Shown here piece after piece: positions 46,349 to 54,374 of a stretch of DNA of 64,000 bases (within the stretch, counting starts at the first letter, position 1; every line of letters begins with the position of its first letter). The DNA lies in the NCBI RefSeq assembly GCF_947498825.1, contig NZ_CANMLV010000009.1:62001-126000 (forward strand), written 5' to 3'. The stretch is from an uncultured Cedecea sp. (GTDB taxonomy: Bacteria; Pseudomonadota; Gammaproteobacteria; Enterobacterales; Enterobacteriaceae). The notes below the pieces were generated by a model. It was not told where the DNA came from. It saw only the letters and a list, made by a program, of their open reading frames with translations, and searched no databases. The position numbers were made by a program, and so were the translations under genes.

Positions 46349-47344
46349 TTAGATGGTTTCACCCATAAAAATTTGATAATCGAGAGAGACCGTTTTTGCT
46401 GAAAAGTAGGGAGCCGCTATTTTTTTTAATAATAGTTCTGCGGCAGTATAACCAATGTCATAGCGAGGAGTGATCACGCTGGCCATTGTGGGATACATTT
46501 CACGGCTGATATCCAGTCCATGAAATCCGGCAATGGCAATACGCTCTGGAACGGGGATTTTTTTCCGTAAACACCAAACCAATGCGCCAAGCGCTAAATC
46601 ATCATTGGTACAAAAAACGGCATCGAGGTTAGGATAAAGCGCCAAGGCATTTTCCATCATCTCTGCGCCTAATTTCTGTGAAGAGACTACCTTCGGGTTA
46701 ACACGGCGAGCTTCCGCTCCTCTTTCATTCATTGCACGGCAATAGCCTTGATAACGCTCTTCATCTCGTTTGTCATTTCGTGAACCAAAGTAGACAATCC
46801 GCGTACGTCCCTTATCAAGTAGAATACGGGTCATATCGTATCCGGCATTAAAATTACTAAACCCAACTTGCATATCCAGACAACTTCCTTCGGAATCCAT
46901 CACTTCAACAATGGGAATGCGTGCAGCGCGCAGATATTTTTCGGCCCGGAGTGTATGGTTCTTTTCTGTCAGTAAAATGCCATCAATATTATAAGAAAGT
47001 AGATTGATAATCTGTTCTTCTTCGATCAGTTTATCATAGTTAAAATTTCCAGTAAGTATTTGATAATTACCAATTTTAGTTGCTTCTTCAATACCGCTTA
47101 ATAGATCGGCAAAAATTTGATTTTTAAAAGAAGGAATTAACACACCCAAAGTGTAACTCTTGGAATTAAGTAACATTTCGGGAGCACGATTAGGGATGTA
47201 ATTAATCTCTTCTATGATTTTTGCGATTTTTTCCCCCGTCTCCGGGGCGACGCGATCAGGCGTTCGCAAGTAACGGCTGACAGTCATTTTAGTCACACCG
47301 GCCAGCGTGGCGATATCCTGCAACGATATACGGTGAGATCTCAT
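46349..47344 (-). CDS. idnR: LacI-family regulator IdnR/GntH-like
   Basis: A 331-residue LacI protein very like E. coli IdnR (332): headpiece SLQDIATLAGVTKMTVSRYL, hinge and YIPNRAPEMLLNSKSYTLGV, effector domain with VVEVMDSEGSCLDM and DAVFCTNDDLALGALVWCL. IdnR senses 5-ketogluconate/idonate and regulates gluconate and idonate genes. It lies downstream of idnO, separated by a terminator-like hairpin. Of two adjacent ATGs I use 47344. Confidence 0.88.
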   Translation of the reverse strand: MRSHRISLQDIATLAGVTKMTVSRYLRTPDRVAPETGEKIAKIIEEINYIPNRAPEMLLNSKSYTLGVLIPSFKNQIFADLLSGIEEATKIGNYQILTGNFNYDKLIEEEQIINLLSYNIDGILLTEKNHTLRAEKYLRAARIPIVEVMDSEGSCLDMQVGFSNFNAGYDMTRILLDKGRTRIVYFGSRNDKRDEERYQGYCRAMNERGAEARRVNPKVVSSQKLGAEMMENALALYPNLDAVFCTNDDLALGALVWCLRKKIPVPERIAIAGFHGLDISREMYPTMASVITPRYDIGYTAAELLLKKIAAPYFSAKTVSLDYQIFMGETI

Positions 47345-47418
47345 CATTACCCTCTGCATAAGAAGCGATTAATTTTTGCTCCGGACATATAGTCGCCGCG
47401 CTGGTTGTACCGAACAGC

Positions 47419-47446
47419 TTAAGAGCCTATCCCATTAGGCTCTTAA
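47419..47446. terminator. Perfect hairpin between idnO and idnR
   Basis: TTAAGAGCCTA pairs with TAGGCTCTTAA (11 perfect base pairs, 6-base loop). There is no long T tract on the minus-strand transcript, so it may be a partial terminator or processing site that lowers idnR expression relative to idnO. Confidence 0.55.
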
Positions 47447-47465
47447 CGTTGCATAATATAAACTT

Positions 47466-48230
47466 TTATACTGCCACGCGCATTCCGCCATCGACAAAGA
47501 GTAAATGCCCGTTAACAAAGTCAGAAGCTTTGGCAGAAAGAAAAACAGCCGCGCCAATCAACTCTTCAGGATCTCCCCAGCGTGCCGCTGGTGTTCGTTT
47601 ACATAGCCAGCCAGTGAAGGCTTCATCATCAGCCAATGCTTGGGTCATTTCTGTTTTAAAGTAGCCAGGGGCAATACCATTCACCTGAATATTATAACGA
47701 GCCAGTTCAACACACATTCCTTTAGTGAGCATAGCGACAGCGCCTTTTGATGCCGCATATGGCGTGATAGTATCGCGCCCAAGCTCGCTTTGCATTGAGC
47801 CAATATTAATAATTTTTCCTTGTTTACGCTCAGTCATTTTACGGGCAACAGCCTGAGCCACCAAGAAAACGCCGGTTTGGTTAATGGCAATAACCTCATT
47901 CCACTCTTGTTCAGGAAACTCCAGGAATGGGTGGCGGCGTTGGATCCCGGCATTATTCACCAGAATATCAATTGGGCCGATATTCTGTTCGATATGCTCA
48001 ATAGCCTGATTGACCTCAGCCGACTGGGTAACATTAAAAGCAACGGCATGAGCCTTGAAACCCAGTTCTCTCAGTTTTATCGCTGCACGGTCAGCACCTT
48101 CCTGGGTTGTGGCATTAATAATGACTTCAGCCCCTGCCTGCGCTAACCCTTGCGCTATCAAAAAGCCAATACCTCTGGCGGAGCCGGTTATCAGCGCTCG
48201 TTTGTTATCGAGAGAAAAAAGCATTGTCAT
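47466..48230 (-). CDS. idnO: Gluconate 5-dehydrogenase IdnO
   Basis: A 254-residue SDR enzyme matching E. coli IdnO: cofactor loop TGSARGIG at 15-22, NNAG, and catalytic Tyr158-x-x-x-Lys162 (YAASK), with FVNGHLLFVDGGM at the C-terminus. It interconverts 5-keto-D-gluconate and D-gluconate with NAD(P)H. In E. coli it sits with idnD, idnT and idnK; here only idnR accompanies it, so uptake and phosphorylation genes are elsewhere or absent. Confidence 0.92.
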   Translation of the reverse strand: MTMLFSLDNKRALITGSARGIGFLIAQGLAQAGAEVIINATTQEGADRAAIKLRELGFKAHAVAFNVTQSAEVNQAIEHIEQNIGPIDILVNNAGIQRRHPFLEFPEQEWNEVIAINQTGVFLVAQAVARKMTERKQGKIINIGSMQSELGRDTITPYAASKGAVAMLTKGMCVELARYNIQVNGIAPGYFKTEMTQALADDEAFTGWLCKRTPAARWGDPEELIGAAVFLSAKASDFVNGHLLFVDGGMRVAV

Positions 48231-48875
48231 TATGAGTCCTCAGAAGGGGTAAGTGATATACGGAAATTTTCCTGAGGTATAAAAGCGGGAATTTACTAAC
48301 AATTATGCGATCTGAATCACTAAAAATGATGTTACTTAACTTATGTTACGCATAACGTGAGCAAGATTGTTTTTTATGAGGCAGAGGGAGTGTGGATTTT
48401 TAATTTTCTATCTGTTTGTTATAAGAAAGATTTTTTTATTTGCGAATGGCGGCAATGGAAGAGTTATCAAAAAATAGTACTTATGAATCATTTTTATACT
48501 AAACACGGTTTTAAATCATTTGAAAAATCGCTACAACAGATTTTAATCATAGAGAGGTTTTACAGGAGACATATCAGTGTAACTCAGCCGTTAAGCGCTT
48601 TCCCGGATGATGTGACATAATTCAGAGGGGAGAATGACTCATATTACAGTACTGTCTGTCCTGATTTATAATAGCCAGGAAGCGGAGATTCAGTTAGATA
48701 ATTTTTCGGGGATGATTATGCTAACAGTACATTATGACAGAGGGCGAAGAAGAGTAAAAAATCCTGCAAAAAGGACCAGTCGTTTATCAGGATAGTTTTG
48801 ACTCAGCTACAGAAACGTCATTCGAAAAATTATCTGTATACAGCCTGTCGAGCGACGTTACTGTATTATTCTTAT
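48231..48875. other. 645-base intergenic region upstream of idnO
   Basis: Contains the IdnR-type operator at 48343 near its left end. The remainder is AT-rich. One short frame begins at an ATG near 48633 preceded by AGAGGGGAGA, a convincing ribosome site, but it ends within about 55 codons and resembles nothing I know. The longer ORF at 48357-48620 starts with GTG without a ribosome site and is not called. Confidence 0.45.
48343..48358. promoter_or_regulatory. Candidate IdnR/GntR operator
   Basis: ATGTTACGCATAACGT matches the GntR/IdnR operator ATGTTACCGATAACAT at 13 of 16 positions. It lies about 113 bases upstream of the idnO start. Confidence 0.55.
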
Positions 48876-49358
48876 CTATTTTGTTTGCAGAAGTAATTTT
48901 TGAAAATCAATTCTATTTTCACAACCTAATTTCTTCATAAGATTACGTCTATAGGTATACATCGTTTTACTTTTAATGTTCAGCTGTTTTGATATTCTCT
49001 CATGGCTAAATCCCTTATGTAACAGGGTCAGTATTTCCTTTTCTCTTTTAGTCAACGCCATACTTGAGCGATAAATACCACTTTCATTCTTAAGCATAAA
49101 ATAACTAAGAATATCTTTGAGACTGGATCTTTTATCCAGGACAGGTATTTTACCAAAACTATCAGCACTTAAAGAGGACAGATCGTTAGAGGCAAAGGCA
49201 ATAATTTCTTTATCTCTGCTTATAATTTCATGCATGTCATCTTTAGAGATATGATCGAGATCAAGAATAGTGAAGTAATCGTTTACGAACTCTTTGCTTA
49301 GTAGGTTTTTTAATCCAAAAATGAAAAAGTTATCATTTGAACAAACGGATTTTTTCAT
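48876..49358 (-). CDS. LuxR-type DNA-binding regulator (YqeH-like)
   Basis: A 160-residue protein with a LuxR/FixJ helix-turn-helix at about 102-155 (LTKREKEILTLLHKGFSHER, then NIKSKTMYTYRRNLMKKLG). The N-terminal ~95 residues have no phosphoacceptor pattern or known sensor motif. E. coli YqeH, a LuxR-type regulator, lies beside the ToxR-like yqeI in the ETT2 region; here the next gene is also ToxR-like. AT-rich. Control of a virulence or secretion locus is inference. Confidence 0.75.
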   Translation of the reverse strand: MKKSVCSNDNFFIFGLKNLLSKEFVNDYFTILDLDHISKDDMHEIISRDKEIIAFASNDLSSLSADSFGKIPVLDKRSSLKDILSYFMLKNESGIYRSSMALTKREKEILTLLHKGFSHERISKQLNIKSKTMYTYRRNLMKKLGCENRIDFQKLLLQTK

Positions 49359-49814
49359 ATCTATTATTTAATCCTTTTCATTTTACACTTGGATTTAAGG
49401 CAATAGCTCACGCATCCCCCATAAATTGAAGGGCAATTTATTTTGAGCGTTTATTTAAATACTATCGTCGGTACTTAAATAAACTCTCAAGTGACTGTTG
49501 AGTGATAGCCTGACTCTTTCTTTTTAATCAAAGACTGCATGTAGTTAATCAGCTCTTGAGTCATTACTAACATAGCTGGATTATATGCATTTCTTGATTT
49601 CGTATAAATTATATTGCCTCGATAATTTTTTGGCTATTTGTATTGATTTTAACCATTAATACGGATTTAAATTCTGATTTATAAGTTTTTATAATATTTT
49701 TATAGAGTTTTATGCCAAGACTTCTTGTTTTAAAATTTTTTATTTTAAGTTGATATTTGGCTATAATAAGGCTGTCTAGCTGCTTGTTCAGCAGCTTCAC
49801 ACAAGGATTATAGA
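49359..49814. other. Divergent regulator intergenic region
   Basis: 456 AT-rich bases between the LuxR-type and ToxR-type regulators, with a long inverted repeat at 49443-49490 (separate entry). The ORF at 49609-49800 on the minus strand is AT-driven and has no ribosome site. Confidence 0.5.
49443..49490. promoter_or_regulatory. 16-base inverted repeat, candidate operator or attenuator
   Basis: TTGAGCGTTTATTTAA and TTAAATAAACTCTCAA are inverted repeats of 16 bases with one mismatch, 16 bases apart. It lies 85 bases upstream of the LuxR-type start and could be a regulator site or form a stem-loop in a 5-prime leader. Confidence 0.45.
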
Positions 49815-50612
49815 GTGCACTACATTATTCAGAATGCAATCCGGTTTGATCCGGCTGACTATACTCTTGAGCAAACTCATGAGCCGCATACAGTCGTTAC
49901 TTTGACGGTAACGATGTCTCGTCTCCTATTGTTTTTAGTTGAAAAACATGGGGAAAATGTGACTAAAGACGATATTCTCAGTCAGGTCTGGGAAGCGCAT
50001 GGGCTACGGGCGTCAACAAATAGCTTAAATAAGTATATCTCTGATCTTCGTCAGATGTTCAGAGCCTTAGGGCTGGAAGATGAAATTATTGCAACTATTC
50101 CTAGAGTCGGGTTCTCTATCTCAGGTGCCATTGTCATTTCAACAGTGAGCAGAATGGAATCTGAGATTGTTCCTATTGTGTCAGCAACGCCTTTGGAAGA
50201 GCGCCGTGATGGGCTGCGAACTTACCAGTATGTTTTTTTATTTATTGTGGTTTTATTTTTATCCGGGCTACTGTTTTATATTTTTCACCCTAAGGACAGC
50301 GATGAGGATATTTATACCACTACTCAAAAAAGCTATCCTGTGGGAATGATTGATACATGTCCTGTTGTATCTCTAAAGCCCGTTGCAGATAATCTTAAAG
50401 CAAGAAGTATAGAAATTACTAAGCATATTTTAGCTATGCGTGGCAGGTCTTGTGGAAATGAAATTCAGTATTATATTTACTTTTCAGAGGATGTCATTTA
50501 TCACCAGCGGGGGCGTGTCTTTTTAGCTGACTGTGCGATGAAAGACCCAAAAATGGGATTGATAACATCTTGCATTAATTTTTATGGTGCTGACTATGAT
50601 ACGAATGATTAA
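49815..50612 (+). CDS. ToxR/CadC-type membrane-bound transcription factor (MarT/YqeI-like)
   Basis: A 265-residue protein: winged helix at about residues 25-105 (KHGENVTKDDILSQVWEAHG, NSLNKYISDLRQMF, IATIPRVGFSIS), a membrane segment at about 137-158, then a 107-residue periplasmic domain with four cysteines (IDTCPVV, GRSCGNE, LADCAMK, TSCINF). This is the layout of ToxR, CadC, Salmonella MarT and E. coli YqeI. It overlaps the next gene, a small periplasmic membrane partner. GTG start with AAGG upstream. Confidence 0.85.
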   Translation: MHYIIQNAIRFDPADYTLEQTHEPHTVVTLTVTMSRLLLFLVEKHGENVTKDDILSQVWEAHGLRASTNSLNKYISDLRQMFRALGLEDEIIATIPRVGFSISGAIVISTVSRMESEIVPIVSATPLEERRDGLRTYQYVFLFIVVLFLSGLLFYIFHPKDSDEDIYTTTQKSYPVGMIDTCPVVSLKPVADNLKARSIEITKHILAMRGRSCGNEIQYYIYFSEDVIYHQRGRVFLADCAMKDPKMGLITSCINFYGADYDTND

Positions 50613-51084
50613 TGATAAAAAAATATTTCTATTGGTTGGCTTCGTAGTGATCGCTTTATTGATTTTTTTGTTCTCTGCATCTAAAAAACAAATGGAGGGG
50701 GACGTTTATTTTCACTGTGCGACATCATTTCAAATGAAATATAACAAACCCGAATTTATCGCGAAATTAAATATTTTTTTACAGTTGCAGAGAGATGGTC
50801 GAGGGATTTTTGATATTTCAGGGAAGGTCTATTCTCAAGGTGAAACATTCGATGTGGCAAGGACTTATCATTTTATCCATCAAAGGGAAGGGGGAACAGT
50901 CTATCATCTCACAGATATAAAAACTTCACGGCGTAATTATGAGAGTGTTGATGAAACATTAATGAACAGCTTGTTTTTTAGTGCCACGCAGAAAGAGGGA
51001 CGTTATTTGCGAATGACTAAAATGGAAAATAGCTATATTATTGATAATCTTCATTCCCCTGTCTTTGTCTGTATCGTTAGTTGA
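50596..51084 (+). CDS. FidL/YqeJ-like small inner-membrane protein, partner of the ToxR-type regulator
   Basis: A 162-residue protein with an N-terminal membrane anchor (IFLLVGFVVIALLIFLFSAS) and a periplasmic domain that reads DVYFHCATSFQMKY, DISGKVYSQGETFDVARTYH and ends YIIDNLHSPVFVCIVS, with two cysteines. Salmonella FidL, encoded after marT, shares this pattern of beta-rich domain and ending. It overlaps the regulator gene by 17 bases and probably modulates it as ToxS does ToxR. The start could be 50584, 50596 or 50605. Confidence 0.72.
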   Translation: MIRMINDKKIFLLVGFVVIALLIFLFSASKKQMEGDVYFHCATSFQMKYNKPEFIAKLNIFLQLQRDGRGIFDISGKVYSQGETFDVARTYHFIHQREGGTVYHLTDIKTSRRNYESVDETLMNSLFFSATQKEGRYLRMTKMENSYIIDNLHSPVFVCIVS

Positions 51085-51365
51085 ATTCAGAAAAATGACG
51101 GATTGCACATGGTTTTTTCTGTAACAATACGCCAGGATAAATTAGCTGTTACCTGAATATTGTTCCAGGTCTGCCACCATAAAATTAAAATTTTTCTACC
51201 CTCTATATGTCAGAATGTCTGTTCTCTATTGGTAGACATCATCCCGACAGCTTCTATAGTAGTAATGGCATTATGTGCCAGAGTAAGATAATCATGGGTT
51301 GTACCAGTGGGCTATTATCAAGTGAACGATAATTTTAAAATCAATGCCATAAGGAGTTCAGCCTG

Positions 51366-52817
51366 ATGTCAAATACTGCTGCGAATCACCTCCACAGCCA
51401 CGAGCATGATGAACCTTGTTTGTGCCATAGCAAGGCATTTCAGCGTATTAATACCGTCCTGACTAGGGAAGCGATTAAGGCGCCGCCAATCAGTTCTGCA
51501 GCGGTTAAAATGGCTATTCCCGGTGCGATATCAGCAAAGGGTCAGAACACCGAAGCAACAGGGTCCGTGAAAGTCTTTATCAATGTGCGGGTATTTGATG
51601 GCGTTTCTGACAAACTCAGAGATGGCTTACAAGTCATTGTTGAAGGCAATAAAATCAGTGCGCTATTACCTGCCGAAACAGCATTACCTGAAAATGCTGA
51701 GGTTATTGATGGTCAGGGAGGAGTATTAATGCCCGGGCTGATTGATGCCCACTGGCATGCCATTATGGCTCGTCCGTCAATGATGACGGCGATGACCGCC
51801 GATTTTAACTATATTCAGGCACTGGCTATCGCCGAGGCACAGGCAACATTACTGCGCGGCTTTACTACCGTCAGGGATATGGGGGGGCCGGTATTTGGTT
51901 TGAAGCGTGCGATTGATGAGCAGGTAGCCGTCGGGCCAAGAATTTATCCTTCAGGCGCTTTTATTTCACAAACGGGTGGGCATGGCGATTTTCGTCTTCT
52001 GCATGAAGTTCCACGTGTTGCGGGGACACTCAGCTATATCGAACAGATTGGCATGACCGCTCTGGCAGATGGGGCAGACAATGTCTTACTGAAAGCCCGC
52101 GAGCAGTTGATGAGAGGGGCCTCGCAAATCAAATATATGGCCGGGGGGGGCGTCTCATCGCTGTATGATGGAATAGATGTGACCGAGGGGTCTGTTGCAG
52201 AGATCCGTGCTGCGGTTAGCGCTGCGGAAAATTTTGGCACTTATGTGACTGTTCATGCTTACACGCCGCGTGCAGTACAAATGGCTATTGAAGGCGGTGT
52301 AAAATGCATTGAGCATGGACAAATGCTCGATGAAGAAACGGTTAAAATTATTGCTGATAAGTCGTTGTGGTGGAGCTTGCAGCCGTTTTTGAATGATGAA
52401 GATGCGGTACCAACAGCGACTCCCGCTTCGCAGGCAAAGCAGCGAGTCATGTCAGAAGGTACTGACAATGCTTATCAGTTGGCGAAAAAACATAAAATTA
52501 AAACCGCCTGGGGAACCGATACTCTGTTCAATGAGCATCTGGCGACACGACAGGGAGCACAGTTAGCGAAACTTAAACGTTGGTACTCGCCGTTGGAAAT
52601 CCTGAAAATGGCGACCAGTACGAACGCTGAACTTTGTGCAATGTCGGGTCCGCGTAATCCTTATCCAGGGCAGCTGGGAGTGATTGCGGAGGGCGCATTT
52701 GCTGATATGATTATTGTCGCAGGCGATCCTTTAGAAAATATAGATTTAATTTCCCAACCAGAAGAATCTTTCAAACTGATTATGAAAGAAGGGGCTATTT
52801 TTAAATATACCCTGTGA
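51366..52817 (+). CDS. Metal-dependent amidohydrolase (imidazolonepropionase-like)
   Basis: A 483-residue amidohydrolase-superfamily enzyme: DAHWHA with H129 and H131, a QIKYMAGGG segment with the likely carboxylated lysine, metal histidines in VTVHAYTP and IEHGQMLD, and the catalytic aspartate in AWGTDTLF. The family includes imidazolonepropionases, prolidases and aryldialkylphosphatases; substrate unknown. An unusual leader at residues 8-21, HLHSHEHDEPCLCH, is rich in metal-ligand residues. It is followed by a dispersed repeat and the efflux operon. Confidence 0.85.
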   Translation: MSNTAANHLHSHEHDEPCLCHSKAFQRINTVLTREAIKAPPISSAAVKMAIPGAISAKGQNTEATGSVKVFINVRVFDGVSDKLRDGLQVIVEGNKISALLPAETALPENAEVIDGQGGVLMPGLIDAHWHAIMARPSMMTAMTADFNYIQALAIAEAQATLLRGFTTVRDMGGPVFGLKRAIDEQVAVGPRIYPSGAFISQTGGHGDFRLLHEVPRVAGTLSYIEQIGMTALADGADNVLLKAREQLMRGASQIKYMAGGGVSSLYDGIDVTEGSVAEIRAAVSAAENFGTYVTVHAYTPRAVQMAIEGGVKCIEHGQMLDEETVKIIADKSLWWSLQPFLNDEDAVPTATPASQAKQRVMSEGTDNAYQLAKKHKIKTAWGTDTLFNEHLATRQGAQLAKLKRWYSPLEILKMATSTNAELCAMSGPRNPYPGQLGVIAEGAFADMIIVAGDPLENIDLISQPEESFKLIMKEGAIFKYTL

Positions 52818-52944
52818 TATAGCCAAAATAATTCAAGTTGCAGTAAGGCGGCAGAGAAGGGTGCCTGACGAACCCACGAGAGTCAGTGATTTGGGTGCGC
52901 AAATGCCGTCAACACAAATGCAACTTGAGCTATGACGGATATAC
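52818..52944 (-). repeat. Dispersed intergenic repeat, variant B
   Basis: This copy shares the ends of family A (CCAAAATAATTCAAGTTGCA; CAACTTGAGCTATGACGGAT) but has a different centre: GGCGGCAGAGAAGGGTGCCT, then GAGAGTCAGTGATTTGGGTG. The same type of element is known from Serratia and Yersinia. Fragments of it seem to be present at 5975 and 20092. Confidence 0.8.
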
Positions 52945-52991
52945 TCAGTCGCAGGCTAAAAATTACAGATGTTATTCAGGGAGTTGAAATA

Positions 52992-53321
52992 ATGGAACAT
53001 AAGATGATGGAGTTTCTGAGGCCGTGTTTTTCAGCACTGCTCAGAAACTCACTGCGTCATCACCCGTTAATCCTGGTGACTATCAGTACCTTAGTGCTGA
53101 CAGGATGTGTGCAGGTCGGGGCTCCGGCCTTTACGCTCCTTGGATCCTTTATTCCTTACTGGATGGTCTGTGCGGCAGTAGGCTTGGTGGTTGCTATCAT
53201 CGTACGGATCATATTTATTAAAACCGGTATTGACGATGTCATGCCTCTGCGTTTGCTGGTTTATCTTTGTCTGATGCTTACGGTGTCATTCATCTCGGCT
53301 TTGCTCTTCTTTATGGGCTAA
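52992..53321 (+). CDS. ytcA: YtcA-like small inner-membrane protein of the efflux operon
   Basis: A 109-residue protein with an early hydrophobic segment ending in a lipobox-like LTGC (Cys39), then two more membrane segments. In E. coli the ytcA-mdtN-mdtO-mdtP operon has a comparable small protein first. Its role is unknown. The ATG at 52992 fits; longer in-frame starts at 52932 overlap the repeat. It is 3 bases from the next gene. Confidence 0.75.
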   Translation: MEHKMMEFLRPCFSALLRNSLRHHPLILVTISTLVLTGCVQVGAPAFTLLGSFIPYWMVCAAVGLVVAIIVRIIFIKTGIDDVMPLRLLVYLCLMLTVSFISALLFFMG

Positions 53322-53324
53322 AAA

Positions 53325-54374
53325 ATGGACAATACTCATTCATCAGGGTCGAAATCTAAAATAGCTATTGCTATTGGCATTATCATTGTTCTCGCCGCTA
53401 TTATCTCAGGATGGTTTATTTTGAGACAAAGTGCGCACAATCCGATGTCGGAAGATGCGGTTATCGGTAGCAATGTTGTGAGGATCAGCAGTGAAATTCC
53501 TGGACGTATCGCGTCCATTAATGTTGTGGAAAATAGCCGGGTTAAAAAAGGCGATCTGTTATTTACTATTGACCCCTATATCTACCAACTGCAAGTCGAA
53601 CAGGCACGCGCTGACTTGAAAATAGCGGAAGCCGCTATGGATACACAGCATCGTACCGTGATTGCTGAACAATCTAATTCGGGTATCACTAATGATCAGA
53701 TAACGGCAGCGCGTACCAATTTGCAGCTGGCAACCCAGACGCTGGCTCGTCTGCAGCCGCTTGAAGCAAAAGGCTATGTGACCAAGCAACAAGTGGATGA
53801 TGCCACGACGATAAAACGTAATGCTGAGGTAATGTTACAGCAGGCATTAAAGCAATCGGTAGCAGCCGAAGCTTTAGTCAGTAATACCGACAGTACCGAA
53901 GCTTTGGTCAGTGCCCGTCGTGCTGCGCTGGCGATAGCAGAAAGAATGCTGGCTCATACTGAAATACGCGCCCCCCATGATGGACTGATCGTTGGACTCA
54001 GAACCTCTTCGGGTGAGTTTGTGGTGCCGGATCAGGCTATCTTCACTTTGATTGATACACAGCAATGGCATGCTGCGGCTTACTATAGGGAAACCGAGCT
54101 TCAGCATATCAAAATTGGCAATTGTGCCATGGTGTATGTTCTGGCCGATCGCAGTAGAACCATGAAAGGGCGAGTACAAGGCATTGGTTGGGGCGTGATG
54201 TCAGAAGATCAGCTGAATATCCCGCGTAGCTTACCTTATGTACCTAAATCATTGAATTGGGTGCGTGTGGAACAACGTTTCCCGGTAAGAATTGTGCTGG
54301 ATAATCCGCCGCCTGACTTAATGCGGGTGGGGGCAACGGCTGTCGCTATTGTGCGAAATGACAATGATTGCTGA
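53325..54374 (+). CDS. mdtN: MdtN-like membrane fusion protein of an efflux pump
   Basis: A 349-residue HlyD/EmrA family periplasmic adaptor: N-terminal anchor at about 10-32, biotinyl-lipoyl half-motif SSEIPGRIASINVVENSRVK, coiled-coil hairpin at about 95-190 and the second lipoyl half HTEIRAPHDGLIVGLRTSSG. It links the FUSC-type inner-membrane pump to the outer-membrane channel encoded next. The stop overlaps the mdtO-like start by 17 bases. Confidence 0.87.
   Translation: MDNTHSSGSKSKIAIAIGIIIVLAAIISGWFILRQSAHNPMSEDAVIGSNVVRISSEIPGRIASINVVENSRVKKGDLLFTIDPYIYQLQVEQARADLKIAEAAMDTQHRTVIAEQSNSGITNDQITAARTNLQLATQTLARLQPLEAKGYVTKQQVDDATTIKRNAEVMLQQALKQSVAAEALVSNTDSTEALVSARRAALAIAERMLAHTEIRAPHDGLIVGLRTSSGEFVVPDQAIFTLIDTQQWHAAAYYRETELQHIKIGNCAMVYVLADRSRTMKGRVQGIGWGVMSEDQLNIPRSLPYVPKSLNWVRVEQRFPVRIVLDNPPPDLMRVGATAVAIVRNDNDC

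Noticed and set aside
48357..48620. 87-codon ORF upstream of idnO
   Set aside because: GTG start without a ribosome site, AT-driven residue composition, no recognisable motif.
49609..49800. 63-codon minus-strand ORF between the regulators
   Set aside because: Lysine/isoleucine-rich product of AT-rich intergenic DNA; no ribosome site; overlaps the presumed promoter of the ToxR-type gene.
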